From the NCBI RefSeq assembly GCF_023035295.1, contig NZ_CP075077.1, forward strand, positions 1-29,098: 29,098 bases of DNA, in the 5' to 3' direction. A model generated the notes under the pieces. It saw only the letters and a program-made list of their open reading frames with translations. It was not told where the DNA came from and searched no databases. Origin of the DNA: Borrelia coriaceae. Its GTDB lineage: Bacteria > Spirochaetota > Spirochaetia > Borreliales > Borreliaceae. Below are positions 24,098-29,098 of the stretch, piece by piece. The position numbers were made by a program, and so were the translations under genes. Within the stretch, counting starts at the first letter, position 1. The number at the start of each line of letters is the position of its first letter.

Positions 24098-24131
24098 AAA
24101 AGCACGACTCATACCAAAGTTGTGCTTTTTT
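24098..24131 (+). terminator. Intrinsic terminator after mlp
   Basis: Stem AAAAGCACGAC (24098-24108) and GTTGTGCTTTT (24119-24129) around a 10-base loop, with one G-U pair, continuing into TTTTTT. A-rich bases on the other side could allow weak function in reverse. Confidence 0.8.
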
Positions 24132-24544
24132 AATAATAAAGATGTTAATAGAGAGTAGTAATTGTAAACAAAAAAAAGAATAAATTAAACTCATTACAAA
24201 AATGGTAAGTTGAACAAAAAAGTTAACTTGAGGTTAACTGATAGTAAGAAGTTAAAATTTGTTATACATAAATACACCACTGTAACATGTTAGTTTATTA
24301 AAAAAGATCATAGAGTAAATGTAGAGTAAATAATTTAGTATTTGTAAAATATAAGACAAAGTAGCTATTGAATAATAGTTTAAGATACAAAAAAATAAAC
24401 ATTCTAGTTATAAAAATGACCTTAAAGACAATATTTTATATACAATGCTAAGCATCTAAATTTGACTTTAAGAGTAAGTATTTGCTAAGATTTTTATAGT
24501 TAAATTTATATATTTTTAATGTGTTTAGTTAACTTGTAAAGTAC
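24132..24544 (+). promoter_or_regulatory. Gene-free regulatory stretch before the integrase
   Basis: About 410 bases with no convincing gene. It holds an inverted pair AGTTAAC-TTGAG-GTTAACT (24221-24239), an extended -10 TG-T-TATACA (24260-24268) just downstream, and the palindrome TAACATGTTA (24283-24292). A direct repeat TAGAGTAAAT (24311-24320, 24322-24331) and a third GTTAAC (24528-24533) 11 bases before the integrase start follow. This looks like an operator-promoter region and possibly recombinase arm sites. All functions are inferred. Confidence 0.45.
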
Positions 24545-25282
24545 ATGCAAAGAGAACATTTAATTAATAAGTTAATAAAGGAAAATACACAATTAAATGA
24601 AGAACTAAATCTTCTAAAACTTAATCTTAAAGATAAGAAAACCAAGCAAACAAGAAGTATTCCTATAAGGTTTTATCTTAATGATAAGATAATAAGATTA
24701 GTAAAGAGGTGTATAGAAAAACTTAAAGAAAAGGACCCAATCTCAGGATGGTTTGTATATTTACTCTCAATTACTGGTTGTAGAGGTGTTGAGATTCAAA
24801 ATGTAAAACTTACTGATATCTCTAAAGAGAGGAGTAGTGATGGTGAAATGTTTTATTCTATTCGTGTAAATGTAGCTAAAAAAAGAAATAGTATATGCAT
24901 AAGAGAAGTAGTCATTAGCAAATCTGAATTCAACTCTATAATGCAAGCGCATCAAAACTACTTTCTATCTAAAGGAAAAGACACAAGGCGTACATATCTC
25001 TTTCAAAAAAGTAAAGTTAAATTTAAAGACAACAAAATTGATATAATTAACATTTCAAAACAGTTTAAGGAATTACTAGTTAAATCTGGATTTAAATATC
25101 GTAAGTCCTTACATATATGCCGTAATATATTTATAGCATCACTTAAAGCTAAAGGATACAATTCATTTGAAATAAAAGAACTTATGAAATACTCATCCAC
25201 TTCTGAAATTGATAATGTCTATGGCCTATCCAGTGCTAGTAAGATACAAGCTTACAAAGATATCAAAAATAGCTTAAATTAA
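24545..25282 (+). CDS. Short tyrosine recombinase/integrase
   Basis: A 245-residue protein with a tyrosine-recombinase catalytic domain. Box I is LLSITGCRGVEI with Arg80; a beta-hairpin lysine lies around 112-113 (VAKKRNS). Box II is HICRN (His190, Arg193), then MKYSST where most members have L-G-H-S-S, so the second His is Tyr216. The nucleophile is Tyr226 in NVYG. Residues 1-35 are a coiled coil, and a normal N-terminal core-binding domain seems missing or very reduced. Likely roles are plasmid dimer resolution or prophage recombination. There is no strong ribosome binding site, and a GTTAAC box sits just before ATG. Confidence 0.78.
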   Translation: MQREHLINKLIKENTQLNEELNLLKLNLKDKKTKQTRSIPIRFYLNDKIIRLVKRCIEKLKEKDPISGWFVYLLSITGCRGVEIQNVKLTDISKERSSDGEMFYSIRVNVAKKRNSICIREVVISKSEFNSIMQAHQNYFLSKGKDTRRTYLFQKSKVKFKDNKIDIINISKQFKELLVKSGFKYRKSLHICRNIFIASLKAKGYNSFEIKELMKYSSTSEIDNVYGLSSASKIQAYKDIKNSLN

Positions 25283-25286
25283 CTAC

Positions 25287-25312
25287 TAGTTTTTGCTAAA
25301 ATATTGTATAAT
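25287..25312 (+). promoter_or_regulatory. TAGTTTTTGCTA element with -10 box
   Basis: TAGTTTTTGCTA (25287-25298) followed after 8 bases by TATAAT (25307-25312), just behind the integrase stop. No gene follows on the plus strand before the terminator at 25364, so any transcript would be about 70 bases. Confidence 0.4.
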
Positions 25313-25363
25313 ATTAACAAATGAAAAACTAAACAAGCAAAATTTTACTTCATATAAAAACTA

Positions 25364-25388
25364 AGAGGCTTTAGGTCTCTATTTTTTT
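25364..25388. terminator. Terminator between integrase and methyltransferase
   Basis: Stem AGAGGC (25364-25369), loop TTTAG, GTCTCT (25375-25380) with one G-U, then ATTTTTTT. On the minus strand the stem is followed by TTAGTTTTTA. It therefore probably serves both converging genes. Confidence 0.7.
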
Positions 25389-25404
25389 ACACATAAATTA
25401 ATAC

Positions 25405-26217
25405 CTATATACTGAATATTTCCTTTTGGATATACCTAGTGTTTTTACAAGTTATACTTGATTTACTAGCTTTGTATGAAGTTGCTAGTATCTCATATTT
25501 AGTATGACCAAAAGTATTAGCTATACCACTTGATAAAGCTATATAATTAATATGAAGATTATATTTTAAAAAAAGTTCTAATACCTCCTTATCATCAAAT
25601 TCACTTATTGCAAACTTCCAATTATATCTCTTCATTTCTATAATGAGCTTTTCTAAACAGTCTAAATTCCAACCCCGATTCTCATGCAAACGACCTCGTG
25701 ATATTGAATATGGAGGATCAAGATATACAAATGTTGAAGGAATCTTATCTTTCTTAGTTACAGCATTTAAAAAGTCAAATATGTCACGAGAAGTCAATAC
25801 TGCAAAATTAAGCATTTCTTTGATTTTGGATTTATAAGTATTTAACTTCTCTAAAAATAGTTTCTTAGAATTATTTTTATTAAATTTTATAGTTGTACTA
25901 CATGTACCATAAATAGAATACAGAGTCCTTAATATGACATATTCTATTTTATCTTGATTCTCATTTATAACTCTGTCATAAATAATTGCTTCTCTTACAC
26001 GTCTGTAAAGCAAATCAGGATCTTGTTTTAAAAAATAAAAAAGCTTGTATATAAACTTAGAATTATCATTGAGTATGTTATAACAAGCTAATGGTTTTGC
26101 AAAAAATATAGATCCAGTACCAAAAAATCCTTCGATATATAAAGTATGTTTAGGAAAAAGACTTATAATGTTGGCTTTGTACCTATACTTACTGCCTTCT
26201 CTATTTAATAATTTCAA
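25405..26217 (-). CDS. D12-class DNA adenine-N6 methyltransferase
   Basis: A 270-residue member of the MethyltransfD12 (Dam-like) family. Motif I is EGFFGTGSIFF (residues 29-39, S-adenosylmethionine binding), then NILNDNSKFIYKLF typical of Dam. Motif IV is LDPPYSIS (DPPY at 167-170), the catalytic site for adenine N6 methylation. Start is TTG, overlapping the previous stop; the N-terminal LLNREGSKYRY matches the family start. Target sequence cannot be read from it, so I do not call it dam. On a phage plasmid it would protect DNA from host restriction or mark it. No cognate endonuclease is seen, so it is an orphan enzyme. Last gene of the nucP operon. Confidence 0.9.
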   Translation of the reverse strand: MKLLNREGSKYRYKANIISLFPKHTLYIEGFFGTGSIFFAKPLACYNILNDNSKFIYKLFYFLKQDPDLLYRRVREAIIYDRVINENQDKIEYVILRTLYSIYGTCSTTIKFNKNNSKKLFLEKLNTYKSKIKEMLNFAVLTSRDIFDFLNAVTKKDKIPSTFVYLDPPYSISRGRLHENRGWNLDCLEKLIIEMKRYNWKFAISEFDDKEVLELFLKYNLHINYIALSSGIANTFGHTKYEILATSYKASKSSITCKNTRYIQKEIFSI

Positions 26218-26630
26218 ATTTTATTAAATACCCTTTTTGATGTAACTTGATATTCCTTACCTTTTCTATCAAGACACAATGAGTCATAACATACTAAGGA
26301 ATTATTAGTTGCTATAAAATGATAACCCTCAATACCTTTGATTTTAACTTCACTTATTTCAAATTCATTCAATTTACATTTATAAGAATGGTGTTCCCAT
26401 CTTACATCACTATTAATACCATAGTATTTAAGTATTTTGCATGGATTTAAAATAAAACAATTACATTTCATATATCCTAAATCAACAAACTTGTGATAAT
26501 TAACATTAATATCATTGATACTAAACTGTAATTTCTTAAAGTTTGCTATGTAATAATGAAGAGATAAAAAGTAACATCCCCAGCGCTGTATCTGAAGAAC
26601 TAGCTTAGGATCATCTTGTTTTACACACAT
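26214..26630 (-). CDS. DUF261-like protein, possible papain-fold cysteine peptidase
   Basis: A 138-residue protein that I take for DUF261, known from Borrelia plasmids and without assigned function. The N-terminus has QIQRWGCYFLSLHYY, with Gln13 six residues before Cys19, as in papain-like and C39-like enzymes (oxyanion-hole Gln, then Cys). The C-terminal part has GYHFIAT (His104) and LVCYDSL (Asp116), the usual H-then-D order with the short hydrophobic strands of that fold. So a Cys19-His104-Asp116 triad is plausible. There is no signal peptide. It could be an endolysin-like or self-processing enzyme, or a host-interference factor. The methyltransferase start overlaps its end. Confidence 0.7.
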   Translation of the reverse strand: MCVKQDDPKLVLQIQRWGCYFLSLHYYIANFKKLQFSINDINVNYHKFVDLGYMKCNCFILNPCKILKYYGINSDVRWEHHSYKCKLNEFEISEVKIKGIEGYHFIATNNSLVCYDSLCLDRKGKEYQVTSKRVFNKI

Positions 26631-26659
26631 CTTTAACCTTTAACCTCCTTATTAAAAAC

Positions 26660-27001
26660 TTAAGCTATCTCTATAGAAAACCCTAAACTTAAAACCTCAT
26701 TAAAAAAATACAACATCCGATCTAAAAACATAGATAATTTAAATGACTTATTTACAAAAAGACTCTTCTTATTAATCTTGGTGATTCCACATTCAAAAGC
26801 TTCTTCATAATCTTCTTTGCAAAATCCCAAAAATAAATCGAGACACCACTTAGCATTGCTTACAGTAAACCCTTGCTTATTAAGATTTTCAAACATAATG
26901 TCTCCATCATCATCTTTCCTATTAAATAAAATATCTTCAAAATCATCACTATTACTAAGCATTTCTTTTACAATCTCACGTTTAAAGATAACCTTACCCA
27001 A
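26660..27001 (-). CDS. Conserved early protein of unknown function
   Basis: A 113-residue acidic protein that I do not recognise. It has a charged N-terminal half (NSDDFEDILFNRKDDDGDIMF), then helices with several aromatic residues and Cys (WCLDLFLGFCKEDYEEAFECG), and a C-terminal hydrophobic helix pair (LSMFLDRMLYFFNEVLSLGF). No signal peptide. Start is TTG with AAGGAG 7 bases upstream. It lies between ssbP and the DUF261-like gene, so it is likely an accessory of the recombination/early module. Confidence 0.65.
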   Translation of the reverse strand: MGKVIFKREIVKEMLSNSDDFEDILFNRKDDDGDIMFENLNKQGFTVSNAKWCLDLFLGFCKEDYEEAFECGITKINKKSLFVNKSFKLSMFLDRMLYFFNEVLSLGFSIEIA

Positions 27002-27026
27002 ATTTAAACTCCTTGACTTTTAATCA

Positions 27027-27422
27027 TTAAAATGGAATATCTTCATAAAACTCTTCTTTAGAGTTAATATAACTAGTTTTTTCAACATTATTATGTGAGG
27101 TTAAAACTTGAATCTCATCAACTAAAATACTGTACTTACTTTTATTCTCACCAGTACGCTTACAAGACCAACTCTCATGACGCAATGATCCAGTAATTAC
27201 AACTTGTGCTCCCTTGGTAAGAAGCTGAATTAAACTCTCAGACCTCTTACCAAATAAAACACAATCAAAAAAGTGAGAATGGTTAGTGAATTTATTATCT
27301 TTCTTAAATCCCCTATTATTAGCTAAAGTAAACTTTAAAGCAGGAATTTTATTACCAAAATAAGCAAATTCACAGTCCCTAGTTAAACGACCCGACATAC
27401 TTAAAGAATTAATATCAAACAC
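27027..27422 (-). CDS. ssbP: Phage single-stranded DNA-binding protein SsbP
   Basis: A 131-residue SSB with an OB fold: SMSGRLTRDCEFAYFG at the start, LKFTLANNRGF, FFDCVLFGKRSESLIQLLTKGAQVVITGSLRHESW and YSILVDEIQVL. The short linker ends in an acidic tip EDIPF, the same last residues as bacterial SSB, used to dock recombination and replication proteins. It matches SsbP of B. burgdorferi cp32. GTG start overlapping the upstream gene by 8 bases. It probably works with NucP and RecT. Confidence 0.92.
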   Translation of the reverse strand: MFDINSLSMSGRLTRDCEFAYFGNKIPALKFTLANNRGFKKDNKFTNHSHFFDCVLFGKRSESLIQLLTKGAQVVITGSLRHESWSCKRTGENKSKYSILVDEIQVLTSHNNVEKTSYINSKEEFYEDIPF

Positions 27423-27621
27423 TAGAATTTTCCTTATCTTTTAATCTACTTAGCATTTCCATGCGTATTAAGTCACGTTCGAATCGTTTTAGGTCTGCTA
27501 AAAATTCTTGTTTTGAGCATAGATTATAAACAACTCTTTCTATAATCCTTTTGCAAAGCCCACACAAGAACTTTATAAGTTTATAAGATATAAATAAGGA
27601 TAATACTATCATCAAGCCCAT
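27415..27621 (-). CDS. Small membrane protein between nucP and ssbP
   Basis: A 68-residue protein with an N-terminal hydrophobic segment (LMIVLSLFISYKLIKFLCGLC, about residues 3-23) and a charged helical remainder (LADLKRFERDLIRMEMLSRLKDK). It has GGAGAGG upstream, starts 12 bases after nucP and overlaps the ssbP start by 8 bases. No family recognised. A small inner-membrane protein in an early phage operon could be a superinfection-exclusion or lysis-control factor; this is a guess. Confidence 0.62.
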   Translation of the reverse strand: MGLMIVLSLFISYKLIKFLCGLCKRIIERVVYNLCSKQEFLADLKRFERDLIRMEMLSRLKDKENSSV

Positions 27622-27633
27622 GTGTTTCCTCTC

Positions 27634-28929
27634 CTAAACAGCACTTATACTAGATGTAGACCAATCATTATCTAAATCTAAACTATCAAAATTGAAGTTA
27701 ATATCACCACCTAAAGACTTAAATCTATCCTTAATAGCTCTCTTAGTTGTATCTATAGAGAATAGATTGCCTTCAAGATAATAATGTATATGTTCAAGTA
27801 AAGAGAATTCTCCTAAAACTGAGTTTATACATAATTTAAGCTTATCTTTAATAGGCTTTGTTATCTTATCTAACTCTAACTTATGTTTTTTTTTAGTATC
27901 ATTCTCTACTTTGTCAATTTTACATTGTAAATCATTAATCTCTAATAAGCATCCCTTTAAACGTTGATTTTCATAAGAATTAGTATCCAAATCAACAGAC
28001 TTTACAAAATCTAAAAAATCAATCTTGTAATTTGATTTAGATAATTCATTATATAAGCAACTAGACTTAAAGAAATTATCTATAAGAGTAATTAATGCGT
28101 CTAAATTAATGTTTTTGACATCACAGTTCTGTTTTAAATATTTAGCAATACGATTAACTTCCACTTCAAGTTTTTCAATACCAAACATTACCTTACTAAT
28201 AAAAGCATCATTTCTATCTATTACACAGTTAATAGCATCATTACCTATGATGAAGAACAAATTACCCTTGCTTAACCCAGTACATGCAAGCTGTACTTGA
28301 ACTTGAACATAATATTTAAAGAAATATTTATTTTCTAGGAAATTACCAGTTTTATTATATTCAATAACAGCACTTCTTAAATCAATAGAATCACTGCATT
28401 TGATCTCAAGTAATTCTGATTCACCTTCTTTATTTATAAACCAACCATCAATTGTAGAACCTACTAAATTGTCTTTTTTACCATACTTTTTGAAGTAATT
28501 ATACTTATCTATCCCATTAGCATATTTGTTTTTGTATAAAACCTCTATGTTATCAGAATATATACGTATAAATTCATCAAATGCTAAATTTTCTAATACC
28601 TTACCCTTTCGCATGCTTAAATTATCTTTAAATGGGATTTCCCTATCTACAGATTTTAAAATCCTTTCAATAGCAAGTCTTGACACATGCTCAGTACCAA
28701 TAAACATGCTTCCAACTTCACTAGCACCTATACGTCTTAAAGATTGTCTTTGAATACTAAAATCAACTTCACTATTAAACTTAAAATATTCATTCTTAGG
28801 AATTTTTGTTAATTTACGACCTATTTTGTTTATTTTATTTTGATTACTTTGATTAGATAAACTAAGATGTTCCACTTTAACCATGTCTCCATTTTTTATA
28901 ATTTCATTTTTTAATATCTTATTCTTCAT
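27634..28929 (-). CDS. nucP: NucP, YqaJ/lambda-Exo-type nuclease
   Basis: A 431-residue nuclease related to the YqaJ viral recombinase/lambda exonuclease group (DUF244-like in Borrelia). Signature parts: IGASEVGSMFIG (67-78), MRKGKVLENLAFDEF with Glu113, STIDGWF with Asp161, and LLEIKC with Glu175 and Lys177. Together these form the D-(x)n-E-x-K metal site. The C-terminal half is helical and lysine-rich. It corresponds to NucP of cp32 in B. burgdorferi, whose upstream DNA is bound by the ParB-like BpaB. It should resect DNA ends for the RecT protein. ATG lies 8 bases behind AAAAGGAG. First gene of the operon. Confidence 0.9.
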   Translation of the reverse strand: MKNKILKNEIIKNGDMVKVEHLSLSNQSNQNKINKIGRKLTKIPKNEYFKFNSEVDFSIQRQSLRRIGASEVGSMFIGTEHVSRLAIERILKSVDREIPFKDNLSMRKGKVLENLAFDEFIRIYSDNIEVLYKNKYANGIDKYNYFKKYGKKDNLVGSTIDGWFINKEGESELLEIKCSDSIDLRSAVIEYNKTGNFLENKYFFKYYVQVQVQLACTGLSKGNLFFIIGNDAINCVIDRNDAFISKVMFGIEKLEVEVNRIAKYLKQNCDVKNINLDALITLIDNFFKSSCLYNELSKSNYKIDFLDFVKSVDLDTNSYENQRLKGCLLEINDLQCKIDKVENDTKKKHKLELDKITKPIKDKLKLCINSVLGEFSLLEHIHYYLEGNLFSIDTTKRAIKDRFKSLGGDINFNFDSLDLDNDWSTSSISAV

Positions 28930-28992
28930 AATTTATACTCCTTTTGATGTCACTAATGAATATAAATATATAGCAAAAATTGTTTTTGTCAA
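28916..28992 (-). repeat. 77-bp inverted repeat, nucP copy
   Basis: Reverse-complement copy of 2831-2907, with two mismatches. It includes the nucP promoter, leader, ribosome binding site and first codons. On the circle the copies are oppositely oriented around about 3 kb of replication genes. Confidence 0.9.
28965..28992 (-). promoter_or_regulatory. nucP promoter
   Basis: Minus strand TTGACA (28992-28987), 16-base spacer, TATATT (28970-28965). Identical to the recT promoter. It contains TTATA just downstream of the -10 box, the core reported for BpaB binding in B. burgdorferi, but such a short AT word is common here. Confidence 0.75.
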
Positions 28993-29038
28993 AAGTTTTG
29001 ATATATTTATTTTCTACAAAAATTTTTTATTAAAATAG

Positions 29039-29092
29039 TTTACTTTTATTGAGTATTGGGTTACTATTGGTAGCAATAATACGTCAAAGGAG
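29039..29092 (+). promoter_or_regulatory. Promoter and ribosome binding site of the replication operon
   Basis: TTTACT (29039-29044), 17-base spacer, TACTAT (29062-29067), then AAAGGAG (29086-29092), leading into the TTG at position 1 on a closed circle. It is divergent from the nucP promoter, 46 bases between the -35 boxes. TATTG-GTAG-CAATA (29065-29078) is a small inverted repeat near the expected transcript start that might be an operator. Confidence 0.5.
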
Positions 29093-29098
29093 TTTAAA

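Overview
The window looks like a complete circular cp32-family prophage plasmid of a Borrelia spirochaete, opened at the start codon of its replication gene. The last bases carry a ribosome binding site (29086-29092) with no gene of its own. It sits six bases before the TTG at position 1 if the ends are joined. The DNA is strongly AT-rich. Gene families and order match the cp32 prophages: PF57/62, PF50 and PF49 replication/partition genes, a long late operon, BlyA/BlyB, Bdr, Mlp, NucP and SsbP. The Erp and Rev genes typical of Lyme-group cp32s are absent, and a D12-class DNA methyltransferase is present. This suggests the relapsing-fever group, but the species cannot be named from sequence alone. 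Layout: (1) 1-2389, plus strand: replication and partition genes. No ParA (PF32) gene is seen; its usual place holds a ribosome binding site followed by ATG-TAA and then a compact double hairpin. (2) 2390-2830: a gene-free stretch with two diverged copies of a promoter-leader-hairpin unit, probably two small RNAs. (3) 2894-4075, plus: a RecT/Bet-type annealing protein, ending at a bidirectional terminator. (4) 23436 down to 4143, minus: one nearly gapless late operon of 29 genes. In transcription order it encodes small and large terminase, Bdr, portal, scaffold-like protein, three DUF228 paralogues, major capsid protein, head-tail connectors, contractile tail sheath and tube, two chaperone-position genes, tape measure, baseplate and spike, tail fibre, BlyA holin, BlyB, and two small genes including a lipoprotein. 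(5) 23604-24014, plus: an Mlp lipoprotein, then about 530 gene-free bases with GTTAAC boxes, then a short tyrosine recombinase (24545-25282). (6) 28929 down to 25405, minus: an early operon of NucP (YqaJ-type nuclease), a small membrane protein, SsbP, an unknown protein, a DUF261-like protein with a papain-like Cys/His/Asp arrangement, and the D12 methyltransferase. How it works together: NucP, RecT and SsbP form a phage recombination set. recT and nucP lie on opposite strands on either side of the replication genes, yet share a 77-bp promoter/leader that differs at two positions. They are therefore probably controlled together, plausibly by the plasmid's own ParB-like protein. The late operon builds and packages a myovirus-like contractile-tailed particle and supplies the lysis genes. 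Mlp and Bdr are likely host-benefit passengers.
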